Below, piece after piece: positions 17,031-26,800 of a stretch of 64,000 bases of DNA (positions are counted from its first letter, which is position 1; each line of letters opens with the position of its first letter). A program made the position numbers and the translations under genes. The notes beneath the pieces are model-generated. The model did not search any database. It saw nothing but the letters and a program-made list of their open reading frames with translations, and had not been told where the DNA came from. This DNA comes from Acidobacteriota bacterium (lineage in GTDB: Bacteria; Acidobacteriota; Blastocatellia; Pyrinomonadales; Pyrinomonadaceae), in assembly GCA_016713675.1 (NCBI GenBank), contig JADJOS010000001.1:1364001-1428000 (forward strand), in the 5' to 3' direction.

Positions 17031-19295
17031 ATGACGAGTATTACCGCAGAGATAGTAGAACAGCACGGCCTTAAGCCTGACGAATACGAAAAGATCAAAC
17101 AATTGATGGGCCGCGAGCCTAATCTGACTGAGCTTGGTGTTTTCAGTGTGATGTGGTCTGAGCATTGCTCGTATAAATCTTCGCGTGTGCATCTTAAACG
17201 CCTGCCGGTAGCCGGGCCGCGAGTGATCGTGCCGCCGGGCGAGAATGCCGGTGTGCTGGATATCGGCGACGATTGGTGTGTGGCGTTCAAGGTCGAATCG
17301 CACAATCACCCGAGTTTCATCGAGCCGTTTCAGGGGGCGGCGACCGGAGTTGGCGGTATTTTGCGCGACGTATTTACGATGGGAGCTAGGCCGATCGCGG
17401 CGATGAATTCGCTTCGTTTTGGACCGCTTGATGATGCGAAGCACGGTAGCCGAAACAAGTCCATTTTGAAAGGCTGTGTCGAAGGCATCGGGCATTACGG
17501 TAATTGTTTTGGCGTGCCGACGGTCGGCGGTGAGGTCGTGTTTGACGAATCGTACAGCCTAAATCCGCTTGTTAACGCATTCGCGCTGGGAATCGTCCGC
17601 AAAGATCAGATATTTTTCGGTAAAGCTTCGGGAATTGGGAATCCTGTGCTTTATGCGGGTGCAAAGACCGGCCGCGATGGCATTCATGGTGCGACGATGG
17701 CATCGGCGGAGTTTGATGACGAAGCGCTCGAAAAGCGCCCGACGGTGCAGGTTGGCGATCCTTTTCTTGAAAAGCTATTGCTCGAAGCCTGTCTCGAGGC
17801 AATGCGGAGCGGTGCGATCGAAGGCATCCAGGACATGGGAGCTGCCGGATTGACGTCGTCGTCGGTCGAAATGGCAGCTCGTGCCGGCACCGGCCTCGAA
17901 CTCGATCTGACGCTCGTTCCGCAGCGTGAGACCGGAATGACAGCCTACGAGATGCTGCTCTCAGAATCGCAGGAGCGGATGCTGATCGTTGCCCGAAAGG
18001 GACGCGAAAAGGAGATCGTCGAGATATTCAACAAATGGGACCTTGATGCGGTCGTTGTCGGCCGTGTCGTCGAAGGCGACCGCCTCAAGATAATGCATAA
18101 CGGCGTTCTCGAGGCAGATCTTCCGGTTCTCGCGTTGACCGACGAGGCCCCTAAGTATAATCGGCCAATGGCGAAGCCAAGTTTCGAATCCCAAGTTCTT
18201 AGTTTCGAGTCGGGCCGATCTTCTCTTAACTCGGAACTCGAAACTCCGAACTCGGAACAGGCGTTGAAAACGCTGCTTGCTTCGACCAATATTTGCTCAA
18301 AACGCTGGGTCTATGAGCAGTACGATTCGATGGTGCGGACGAATACTGTTATAACGCCCGGCGCGGATGCGGCGGTCGTTCGGGTGAAGGAAACCCGGCG
18401 TGCGATCGCGATGTGCCTTGACGGCAACGGTAAATTCACGGCGATCAACCCACGCGAAGGTGCCAAGCTTGCAGTTGCCGAGGCTGCACGCAATGTCGTC
18501 TGCGTTGGTGCAAAACCGATCGGCGTGACAAATTGTCTTAACTTTGCGTCGCCGGAACGTCCAGAAGTGATGTGGAGTTTCTCCGAGGTCGTCGACGGCA
18601 TCGCCGAGGCGTGCAACGCATTTGAATCGCCGATCGTCTCGGGCAATGTGTCGTTCTACAACGAGACTGACGGAAAAGGAATACTCCCGACACCGACGAT
18701 CGGCATGGTCGGCCTGATCGATGACACGCGCAAGATCATCACACACGGATTTAAGAAAGAGGGCGACATCATTGCCGTACTAGGTGATACGAAAGACGAT
18801 CTTGCCGCCAGTGAATATGCACAGACCATTCTCGGACGGACAACCGATGAACTGATCGAAAACGGTGAAGTGCCGAAGATCGATCTGGCCCGGGAACGCC
18901 TTGTTCAGGACACTCTTCTCACACTCGCTGACAAAATGCTGCTTTCGTCTGCTCACGACTGCTCGGACGGCGGCCTCGCCGTTGCTATCACCGAAAGCTG
19001 CTTTTCGTCGCTCGGACGACACACAATTGGTGCCAATATTGATATCTCCGATAATGGGCTCTCGGCCGAATCTATTCTATTCGGCGAATCACCGTCACGG
19101 ATCGTCATCAGCTTTGCTGCCGAACATCTCGAAGCCGTCAAAGACACCGTATCCGATTGTTCGTTCGAAGTGATCGGTACTGTTACCGGCAAAGAACTTC
19201 GAATTGCGGTCGCAGGGGAAGACAAGGTCAGCGTTCCCGTTGACGAACTCGAATCGGCTTGGGCAAATCGTCTTAAGGACACGCTCGAATCGTAA
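17031..19295 (+). CDS. purL: FGAM synthase subunit PurL
   Basis: PurL converts FGAR, ATP and glutamine-derived ammonia to FGAM in de novo purine synthesis, working with PurQ and PurS (not in this window). The 754-residue length from ATG 17031 fits the small PurL form. Visible motifs: SVMWSEHCSYKSS with the active-site His, FKVESHNHPS, TVGGEV, and SAHDCSDGGLAVA late. An upstream TTG at 16992 is rejected because it lies inside the preceding hairpin tail. The interdomain linker at codons for 18180-18258 contains a repeat-derived insert (SFES twice, then SLNSELE). No clear Shine-Dalgarno sequence precedes the ATG. Confidence 0.95.
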   Translation: MTSITAEIVEQHGLKPDEYEKIKQLMGREPNLTELGVFSVMWSEHCSYKSSRVHLKRLPVAGPRVIVPPGENAGVLDIGDDWCVAFKVESHNHPSFIEPFQGAATGVGGILRDVFTMGARPIAAMNSLRFGPLDDAKHGSRNKSILKGCVEGIGHYGNCFGVPTVGGEVVFDESYSLNPLVNAFALGIVRKDQIFFGKASGIGNPVLYAGAKTGRDGIHGATMASAEFDDEALEKRPTVQVGDPFLEKLLLEACLEAMRSGAIEGIQDMGAAGLTSSSVEMAARAGTGLELDLTLVPQRETGMTAYEMLLSESQERMLIVARKGREKEIVEIFNKWDLDAVVVGRVVEGDRLKIMHNGVLEADLPVLALTDEAPKYNRPMAKPSFESQVLSFESGRSSLNSELETPNSEQALKTLLASTNICSKRWVYEQYDSMVRTNTVITPGADAAVVRVKETRRAIAMCLDGNGKFTAINPREGAKLAVAEAARNVVCVGAKPIGVTNCLNFASPERPEVMWSFSEVVDGIAEACNAFESPIVSGNVSFYNETDGKGILPTPTIGMVGLIDDTRKIITHGFKKEGDIIAVLGDTKDDLAASEYAQTILGRTTDELIENGEVPKIDLARERLVQDTLLTLADKMLLSSAHDCSDGGLAVAITESCFSSLGRHTIGANIDISDNGLSAESILFGESPSRIVISFAAEHLEAVKDTVSDCSFEVIGTVTGKELRIAVAGEDKVSVPVDELESAWANRLKDTLES
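18180..18258. repeat. In-frame palindromic 7-nt repeat element inside purL
   Basis: The left arm reads in heptads AGTTTCG, AATCCCA, AGTTCTT, AGTTTCG; the right arm AACTCGG, AACTCGA, AACTCCG, AACTCGG. The arms 18180-18198 and 18227-18245 are imperfect inverse complements with the perfect core AGTTTCGAGT/ACTCGAAACT. The element is read through as a Ser/Glu-rich linker with a 7-residue period (SFESQVL, SFESGRS). Confidence 0.65.
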
Positions 19296-19490
19296 GAAAT
19301 AGACATTTCTAATAGAACGATCGAAAAAAAATTATGGATGCCCTTTTGATCGGAGTGCGAAAGATCGACCAGGAGGCCCCCTAATTCGGCTTCGGTCAAA
19401 GACCCAAAACCGGATGCATGGCCCGATCCGAATACGTTTGACTAACGTCGGCCTTGATACCTGAGCCCGCGGGGCTTAGTCTTTATCACA
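19296..19490. other. purL-hemW intergenic region
   Basis: About 195 bp between two same-strand genes. It contains the hairpin at 19461-19479 and no recognisable gene or tRNA. A promoter for hemW could be here but no clear -35/-10 pair was identified. Confidence 0.35.
19461..19484 (+). promoter_or_regulatory. Hairpin with TCTTT tail immediately before hemW
   Basis: CTGAGCCC and GGGGCTTAG pair around a GC loop, followed by TCTTTAT, ending only 12 nt before the hemW ATG. No Shine-Dalgarno sequence fits between. It could end readthrough from purL or control hemW initiation. Confidence 0.4.
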
Positions 19491-20648
19491 ATGAGTCTCG
19501 CCGGCGTTTATATTCATATTCCATTCTGCAAGTCGCGGTGTTCGTACTGCGATTTTGCGACAGACGTCTGGCGAAGTGATGCGGGAGTAGAAAGATACGT
19601 CAGAGCGTTGTGCCTCGAGATCGAGTCGTTTCGACCGATCCACGGCAAAGCCCCGTTTCGTTACGGGTCGGATCTCGTGCCGACCATCGACACGGTCTAT
19701 TTCGGCGGAGGTACGCCGTCTCTGTTGTCACCCAAACAGCTCGAAACGGTTCTGACTTCTGTTCGATCAAAATTTAGCGTTGAACCTTCGGCTGAAATTA
19801 CGATGGAGATGAATCCGGCGACCGTTACTCCGGAATCACTTGCAGCGTTTCGCTCACTGGGCGTCAATCGTGCCAGCTTTGGGGTGCAAACGTTTGATGA
19901 CCGTGCGCTCAAACTCTTGGCGCGCGGACATGACGCAAATGACGCAAGGGCAACGTTTGCGATGCTTCGCGATGCCGGTTTCGAAAATGTGAGTTTCGAT
20001 CTTATCGCCGGATTGCCGGGCCAAACCCTTCAGGATTGGGAACAAAATCTAGATAAGGCGATCGATCTGTCGCCCGAGCACATGTCGCTCTACCTTCTCG
20101 AAATACACGAAGGGACACCTCTCGCCGAACAAGTTCGGAGCAAACGGCAACCTCAGCCTGATCCGGAAGTTGCGGCCGAAATGTACGAAATGATGCTCGA
20201 CCGTTTGGCAGCGGCCGGGTACGAGCAGTACGAGATCTCAAATTTCTCTCGGCCGGGGTTCGGATCGCGGCACAATTCGAAATACTGGATGCTCGATCCC
20301 GTTTTTGGATTTGGCGTTTCGGCACACTCATTTGACGGCCGACAGCGGTACGCAAACGAACGCGATACGGCGAAATATGTCTCAATGGCGGAAAATTCAG
20401 GTTCTGCCGAGGTGTTTCGTGAGGATATCGATCTGGCTTCGGAGTCGGCATTTCTCGGCCTCCGGTTGGAACGAGGCGTCGATCTCGGTGAGTTCTCTCA
20501 GAGGTTTGGGATCGATCTTTCCGACAAATACCGAACAGAGATCAAACAGCTGAGCGACGACGGCCTTGTCGAGGTCGGGAAAACAAAAATAAAGCTCACC
20601 CGAAAGGGCAAGCTTTATTCGAACGAAGTTTTTAGTGTTTTTGTCTAG
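19491..20648 (+). CDS. hemW: Radical SAM heme chaperone HemW
   Basis: The N-terminus YIHIPFCKSRCSYCDF has the radical SAM CxxxCxxC cluster site (Cys13, 17, 20) with the HemN/HemW pattern. It is followed by DTVYFGGGTPSLL, FGVQTFDDRALKLLARGHD, and the late KYWMLDPVFGFGVSAHSFDG. At 385 residues it fits HemW rather than the longer HemN oxidase. HemW is thought to insert heme into respiratory proteins rather than oxidise coproporphyrinogen. The 3' end overlaps the convergent nucleotidase gene by 4 bp. Confidence 0.9.
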   Translation: MSLAGVYIHIPFCKSRCSYCDFATDVWRSDAGVERYVRALCLEIESFRPIHGKAPFRYGSDLVPTIDTVYFGGGTPSLLSPKQLETVLTSVRSKFSVEPSAEITMEMNPATVTPESLAAFRSLGVNRASFGVQTFDDRALKLLARGHDANDARATFAMLRDAGFENVSFDLIAGLPGQTLQDWEQNLDKAIDLSPEHMSLYLLEIHEGTPLAEQVRSKRQPQPDPEVAAEMYEMMLDRLAAAGYEQYEISNFSRPGFGSRHNSKYWMLDPVFGFGVSAHSFDGRQRYANERDTAKYVSMAENSGSAEVFREDIDLASESAFLGLRLERGVDLGEFSQRFGIDLSDKYRTEIKQLSDDGLVEVGKTKIKLTRKGKLYSNEVFSVFV

Positions 20649-22156
20649 TTGATCCGCTTAATACGGCCGTCGAGGACCGGTGAGATCGTTGCATTCGGCG
20701 ATGATTTGATCGCGGCCTCGAACATGTCCGAGTCTTTCGGAGCAGTTGCGGCATTGGTCAACAGCTTGCCATCCTTGAACATCGTATAGCCGTCGCCCGA
20801 TCGAGACACGAGAAAATCGGACGTTGCGACCGTGTATGTTTTTGCCTCGTCGAGCGGTGCTCCGCCGACCGTGACAGAAACAACACGGCTGCCGGCCGGC
20901 TTGGTGGTGTCGTATTCAAACCTTACGCCCGAAACCTGCGGAAACCTTTCCGGTTCCGAATCCTCGCCGGGGCCGCTGCGGGCGACGCCGTGTTCGAGGA
21001 TCTGTTTGAGAACCTTGCCGGCCATCTCGACCTTAACGATCGGATTGTTGAACGGCAATATCGAAAGAACGTCGCGTTTTGTCAGCACGCCGGGCTCGTA
21101 GGTCAGATCGGCCCGGATCGAACCGCCGTTAACAAAACCGATATCAGCACCGGCCGCGTTGCGATATGCTTCGGCGATAAAATTGCCGACGTTCGTCTCC
21201 TTTTGCCGGTTCGAGTGCGAGAGAGCGTCAAGCTGCACTGATGTCGCTCCGACCCTGACAGCGAGCTGTTCGAGCAGGCCGCGGTATTTTTCAAATACAG
21301 GTGCGAATTCCGGTGCATCGGCGATCTTGTCCGTCACGGGTATGATCTCCCAATCCAGACTAACGAGCTGCTTTGTCCGGGAGTCAAAGTTCAGATTGAA
21401 TTTGCCCATTTCACGGGCATCGGCGGTCATTTTGAAGATCGGTGTACCGTTCGACGATGATTGAAGAAGAGAATGCTCGTGGCCGCCCAGAATAAGGTCG
21501 AATTGGGCACATTTCGCCAGTTCCTTGTCCTGTGTCATCGAAAGATGCGTCAGGCCGACCACGGCGTTGACCTTTGCCTTTTTTCGCATTTCCGTGACCA
21601 GCTTTTTGGCAAGGCTGCAATAATCGGTGACGGCCAGGCTATCCTCCATTGACGATGTTTGCTTTGTTTCAGGCAGCAAGAACGCGACTATGCCGATCTT
21701 GATACCGCCGATCTCTTTGACCACAAATGGCGGAGTATCTCCAAAGATCTTGCCGGTTTTGGTATCAATGATGTTCGCGCCAAGCCACGTGAATTTCGAT
21801 TCCTTCATCCGGGCGAGCAGTTCAGGCGTCTTGATGTCGAATTCATGATTGCCGAAAACCGCGTAGTCGAGACCGACCGCATTCCAGGCGTCGATCATCT
21901 GTGCTCCTTTATATGTTCGCGTTTCGACCGATGGCGAAACGGTATCGCCGCCAAGCGTGAAGATCGTATTCGGATTTTCTGCAATCGCCTGTTTCCTTAG
22001 CGTCAAAAGCCGCGCGAGGCCGCCTTTTTTTCCGCCTTCGACAGGTGCGAATTGGTATACATCATTGACGTGGAGAAACGTAACACGGACGTTTTGCCCG
22101 AATGCGAATGACGAAAGGAGGAATACAAAAATGACGATCGCTGATCTATTAAACAT
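20645..22156 (-). CDS. Exported metallophosphatase/5'-nucleotidase (UshA-like)
   Basis: After a signal peptide (to about residue 20), the metallophosphatase domain shows TFLHVNDVYQF, FTLGGDTVSPS, DYAVFGNHEFD and LTHLSMTQDK / LGGHEHS, the Asp, Asn and His ligands of the two-metal site. The C-terminal 5'-nucleotidase substrate domain has FVNGGSIRADL and FNNPIVKVEM, and SDFLVSRSGDGYTMF. It likely hydrolyses nucleotides or related phosphoesters in the periplasm. It follows kynA on the minus strand with a 10-bp gap, suggesting co-transcription. Substrate choice cannot be told from sequence. Confidence 0.9.
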   Translation of the reverse strand: MFNRSAIVIFVFLLSSFAFGQNVRVTFLHVNDVYQFAPVEGGKKGGLARLLTLRKQAIAENPNTIFTLGGDTVSPSVETRTYKGAQMIDAWNAVGLDYAVFGNHEFDIKTPELLARMKESKFTWLGANIIDTKTGKIFGDTPPFVVKEIGGIKIGIVAFLLPETKQTSSMEDSLAVTDYCSLAKKLVTEMRKKAKVNAVVGLTHLSMTQDKELAKCAQFDLILGGHEHSLLQSSSNGTPIFKMTADAREMGKFNLNFDSRTKQLVSLDWEIIPVTDKIADAPEFAPVFEKYRGLLEQLAVRVGATSVQLDALSHSNRQKETNVGNFIAEAYRNAAGADIGFVNGGSIRADLTYEPGVLTKRDVLSILPFNNPIVKVEMAGKVLKQILEHGVARSGPGEDSEPERFPQVSGVRFEYDTTKPAGSRVVSVTVGGAPLDEAKTYTVATSDFLVSRSGDGYTMFKDGKLLTNAATAPKDSDMFEAAIKSSPNATISPVLDGRIKRIN

Positions 22157-22166
22157 ATTTGCCGCC

Positions 22167-22961
22167 TTATGCCGGTGTTCCGGCTTTCAAGTGAGTCCTG
22201 GCTTCCCAGATCTCGGGAAAGAATTTCTTTGTGAGTGTTGTCATTAAATAGCCGACGCCTTCGCTGCCGCCGGTGCCGCGTTTCATCCCCAACATGCGTT
22301 CGACCATCAGGACATGGTGATACCGCCAGAGCGATATGTTCTCGTCATGGTCGATCAAAAGGTCCTGCATGATAAAAAGATCGGCGTTCTGCTCAGGATG
22401 CGTCAGGATCTCGACGATCGAGGCGACCTTCTCGTCACGGTCGGCGACCGCAAATCCCTGCTGCGAGAGCAATGCCCAAAATGCGTCGCCGAGGCTCGGC
22501 TGGTGAAAACGTTCCTTCAGCCTCAAATAGGCGTACTCATCAAACTTGAAGAACTCAAGTATCTTCTCGTCCTTTTGCCCGGAGATGAACTCAACTTCGC
22601 GAAACTGCATCGACTGAAAACCGCTGGCCGGATTGAGTTTGTCGCGGAACTCAAGAAAGCCGATCTGCGCCATCGATTCGAGAATGTGTATCTGCGAGAC
22701 CAGCACCTTTTCGATCGAAGTCACCGCCCTGAGGCTGTGGTTGACGCGGAACGGGCGGCCTTCGCCGAGCCATTTTATCGTCGCGTCTAGCTCGTGCAGT
22801 ATCTGTTTGAACCAGAGCTCATAGGTCTGATGAATGACGATGAAGAGCAGTTCGTCGTGGCTGGTCGGTTCCGAAAGCGTCGTCTGGAGATCGATGAGCT
22901 GCGGAACCTTGAGATATTCGTTGTAAGAAAGCAGGCTGTCTTGTCCGTATTCGTTTGCCAT
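22167..22961 (-). CDS. kynA: Tryptophan 2,3-dioxygenase
   Basis: The heme enzyme opens the indole ring of tryptophan, the first step of the kynurenine pathway. Diagnostic segments: YNEYLKVPQLIDLQ, HDELLFIVIHQTYELWFKQILHEL with the substrate-site His, FRDKLNPASGFQSMQFRE, and YHHVLMVERMLGMKRGTGGS near the C-terminus with the proximal-His region. The 264-residue length is close to bacterial TDO. No other kynurenine genes are in the window. It shares a transcript with the downstream nucleotidase. Confidence 0.95.
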   Translation of the reverse strand: MANEYGQDSLLSYNEYLKVPQLIDLQTTLSEPTSHDELLFIVIHQTYELWFKQILHELDATIKWLGEGRPFRVNHSLRAVTSIEKVLVSQIHILESMAQIGFLEFRDKLNPASGFQSMQFREVEFISGQKDEKILEFFKFDEYAYLRLKERFHQPSLGDAFWALLSQQGFAVADRDEKVASIVEILTHPEQNADLFIMQDLLIDHDENISLWRYHHVLMVERMLGMKRGTGGSEGVGYLMTTLTKKFFPEIWEARTHLKAGTPA

Positions 22962-23308
22962 TTTTGAGGGGTCGAGCGCTGTAAAACCAAGCTTTATCTT
23001 CTGTTATAGCCTAATTTATGTCAATTTTCGACAAATTGGAGCAAAACCTCTTGACACGACCGCCCTTATTGGTTAAATTTTCCTTCGTCAATCAAATAAC
23101 ACTCTCGAATTTATCCCGAAGATCTTGCAGTTTAAGATTTTTACCGACGCAACCGAGCAAACTGACTCGATTGCCTCGCGAGTCGGTAAATTCTCCCGAC
23201 CTTGAGCGTCCCCATTGATTGCTTTACTTGGACGAAAGCGTTTTCCGACACCGCCGACCGACAAGGGTTTTGTATCATGATTTGCAGTTTTAGGAGGAAT
23301 TACACAAA
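22962..23308. other. kynA-csp divergent region with long csp leader
   Basis: This gap of about 350 bp contains the kynA promoter on the minus strand and the csp promoter at 23051-23079. From there a leader of roughly 220 nt runs to the csp start. No gene is evident in it. Confidence 0.5.
23051..23079 (+). promoter_or_regulatory. Consensus-like promoter for csp
   Basis: A perfect -35 TTGACA is followed after 17 bp by TAAATT. It lies about 230 bp upstream of the cold-shock start codon, which would give a 5' leader of about 220 nt. Confidence 0.65.
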
Positions 23309-23518
23309 ATGCCGAAAGCAATAGGCAAGGTCAAATGGTTTAACAATGCCAAGGGTTACGGATTTATCGAGCAGCCCGGCGAACAGGACATATTTGTCCA
23401 TTACAGTGCTATCACGGGGGACGGCTACAAGACCCTGATACAGGGCCAAGATGTCGAATATGAAGTGACCAACGGACCGAAGGGCCCGCAGGCCGAGAAC
23501 GTCGCGACGGTCGACTAA
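23309..23518 (+). CDS. Cold-shock domain protein
   Basis: The 69-residue single-domain protein has both RNA-binding motifs of the CspA family: GKVKWFNNAKGYGFI (RNP1 is KGYGFI) and DIFVHYSAI (RNP2). It should bind single-stranded RNA/DNA as an RNA chaperone. An AGGAGG Shine-Dalgarno is 10 bp before the ATG. The long leader and the strong terminator at 23543 make it a monocistronic unit, similar in layout to cold-inducible csp genes elsewhere. Confidence 0.95.
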   Translation: MPKAIGKVKWFNNAKGYGFIEQPGEQDIFVHYSAITGDGYKTLIQGQDVEYEVTNGPKGPQAENVATVD

Positions 23519-23542
23519 ACATCACACTATTTACCATCACAG

Positions 23543-23582
23543 AGCTGCTCCGGAAACAAGGTTTCGGGAGCAGCTTTTGTTT
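23543..23582 (+). terminator. Rho-independent terminator of csp
   Basis: A 15-bp stem (AGCTGCTCCGGAAAC with GTTTCGGGAGCAGCT, one mismatch) with a 3-nt loop is followed by TTTGTTT. It lies 25 bp after the stop. Confidence 0.9.
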
Positions 23583-23848
23583 CTGCATATATGGCAATGG
23601 TCGAATTCGCGAACAAAAGGCAATGAATTCGTCTGACGACAGATCCTAGGTTTTTGGTTCAAATCGGTGTAAAATCCATTCGCACTTAATTCTAATTGGA
23701 AGCGCCAGAAACAATATTCAAAACCGGACACATAGTTTGGGCAGCTCGAGACTGTTTGATCCGAACCGTCGCTACTGTGGGCGCCGAACATCTCTCAGGA
23801 GGCTGGGATCTAGGTAGGTCCGACATTTTCCATTAACGATCTAAAATC

Positions 23849-26800
23849 ATGAAAAAGCTAAAGTCGCTACGTATTCCGTCAATCCGTTCACTCTTTCTCG
23901 CCGGTGCAGTTCTTTCGATCGGTGTATTTACGCTCGCTGCAGTTCTAACGCGGCCGGCCGATCCTAAGTCAAAGTTTCTCAAAAAGGAAAAAGGCGAAGG
24001 CGGGAAGAAGAAGGACGGCCCGGCAGAGCGGCTCGAGCAGGAAATCAGGATGACGAAAGATCCTGCGCTCGGATATGTGCCTACGGAGCGGTTACTGGCG
24101 GCGAAAGAGTATAAGGATGCGCTGATGCGCGACAACATCGCACCGATCAGCGGTGTGACCTGGAAAGAACAGGGGCCGAACAACGTAGGCGGGCGAACTC
24201 GTGCGATCATGGTCGACCCAAATGACGGCACAGGCAACACGGTCTGGGCGGGCAGCGTCGGCGGCGGTCTGTGGAAGACGACGAACATGAACTCCGCAAC
24301 GCCCAATTGGGCTCCGGTCAATGATCTGTTCGGCAATCTGGCTGTGACATCAATTGCCTACGACCCGTCGAATACACAGGTAATGTATTTCGCCACCGGC
24401 GAGGGCTATTTCAACCTTGACGCCATTCAGGGGTTTGGTGTGTGGAAAACCACAAATGGCGGTACGTCCTGGGTACAGTTGGCATCAACGACGGGAGCCG
24501 CGTTCAACTTTTGCCATAAAGTGGTGGTCAACAGTACCGGAATCGTATTTGTGGCGACCGGAACCGGCGGCGTTCAGCGTTCGGCAAACGGCGGATCGAC
24601 CTTTACTAAAGTTCTCGGCACTGGCCTTGGGATCACCGGTGCCGCCAGTAATAGATCATATGATGTCGAAGTAGCGAGCAACGGCGACGTCTATGGATCA
24701 CTCGATGGTTCGATCCATAAGTCGACCAATGCCGGAGTTACGTTTGCAGCAGCACAAACATTGCCGATCGCAGGGTCGAGGATCGAAATTGCGTGTGCGC
24801 CGAACGATTCAAATTACGTTTACGCCCTTGTCGAAAACGGTAGTGCGGTAAACGGCATCTTGCGAACTGTGGATGGCGGCACGACGTGGACTTCGAGGAC
24901 CGAGCCGGCGGATGCCGATCCGGGAGTCGGAACAACGGATTTTTCTCGGGGGCAGGCGTGGTACGACCTCGCGATAGCGGTCGACCCAAACAATCGTAAT
25001 CGACTATACGTCGGCGGCATCGACCTTTTTGTCAGCGGTGACGGTGCCGGCACATGGACGCAGGTCGCTCATTGGTACGGCGGATTTGGTTTTCAATACG
25101 TTCATGCCGACCAGCACAATATCGTTTTTCAGAACGGTAGTTCGTCGATCGCCTATTTTGTTAATGATGGAGGTGTCTATCGTACAACGAACGCTGAAAC
25201 GGCTGCGCCAACGATCGACGCCCGCAGCGGTAACTACAGAACTGCTCAATTCTATGCTGCAGCGATGCATCCGACGGCACTGACCACATATTATCTCGCC
25301 GGTGCACAGGACAATGGAACTCAGCAATTCAATACGTCGGGGCCGCAGGCGACGGTCGAGGTCACCGGTGGCGACGGGGCCTTTACTCACATTGACCAGG
25401 ACGAGCCGCAGTTTCAATTTACGCAGTATGTTTACAACGATTACTATCGTTCGAATGATGGCGGGGCCTCATGGACCAATTTCAGTACGGGAGGCGGACA
25501 GTTCATCAACCCGACGGACTACGACGATGTGAATGACAAGCTTTATGCCTCCAACGGCAACAACAACTACTTGCGATGGGATAATCCTCAAACAGGCGGT
25601 ACGTTCGTGACAGTTGCCGTTGCCGCATTCAACTCTTACGTCTCGGCGGTAAAGGTTTCGCCAAACACTGCAAACGTAGTCTTTTTCGGAACCGGAGCCG
25701 GACGTGTTGTACGAGTAGATTCGGCCAATACAGGAGCTCCGACCAGTACGAACATAAGTACAGGTCTGCCTGCCGGGGGATATGTCTCGAGTGTCGAGGT
25801 TGAAACGGGAAATGATAACCACCTCTTGGTGACATATAGTAATTACGGCGTCAACAGCATATGGGAAAGCACGAACGGCGGCACCAGTTGGACCTCGGTC
25901 GAAGGCAACCTGCCTGATATGCCGATCCGCTGGGTTTTGTTTAATCCAAATAACAGCGATCAGGCGATCATCGCGACCGAACTCGGCGTTTGGTCAACCG
26001 ATAACCTGAATGGCGGTTCTACGGTCTGGGGAGCTTCAAATTCGGGACTCGCTAACGTGCGGGTCGATATGCTGCAGGTCCGTCAGAGCGACAAATATGT
26101 GATCGCCGCGACCCACGGCCGCGGGCTTTACGCTTCGGATCTGTTTACGTCGCCGACGGCACTTTTCAATTCGAACAATAGGGTCACTTATGTTGGGCAG
26201 CCGGTATATTTTAATAGCAGCAGCTACCAGGCGACCTCGTGGTCGTGGGATTTTGGCGACGGCTCGGCCCTAAATACGCTCGAAAACCCGGGACATCTGT
26301 ATCAAACCGCCGGAAAATTTACGGTAACGTTGACCATCAACGGCGGTGCTTCATCGGTAACAAAGACACAGTATATTCACGTCCTGCCAAACCGCGGAAC
26401 ACCATATGCCCCATCGGACGGCGGCGGATTCGAAACTAACCCGGACGATTTTGGCGTCAACACGGTGGCGGGAACAGCCTGGCAGCGAGGCAATAGTGCA
26501 GTTGCCGGCAAAAATGGAACGAACGGCGGCAGCAGTGCATGGGTCACGGGGCTTGTCGGAAACTATGTAGATAATTCGGATTCGAGCCTGTTGACGCCAA
26601 ACTATAATTTCACAGCGGCCGGAACCTATACATTGCGATTCTCGACAAAATTTGCGACCGAAACAGGCTTCGATGGCTTTCGGGTCGAATACACGCTTGA
26701 TAAGGGAGCAACGTGGACAACTCTCGGCACGGCGGTTGCCGCTAATTGGTACAACAACGCCAACAACTCCGGTTCGACGTCGTTTCCGGCCAACGAAGCG

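Noticed and set aside
18953..19399. Minus-strand frame starting in the purL-hemW gap
   Set aside because: Most of it is antisense to conserved PurL sequence; composition does not look like a protein family.
19296..19490. Possible tRNA between purL and hemW
   Set aside because: No cloverleaf could be folded and there is no TTCGANNC arm in the right place.
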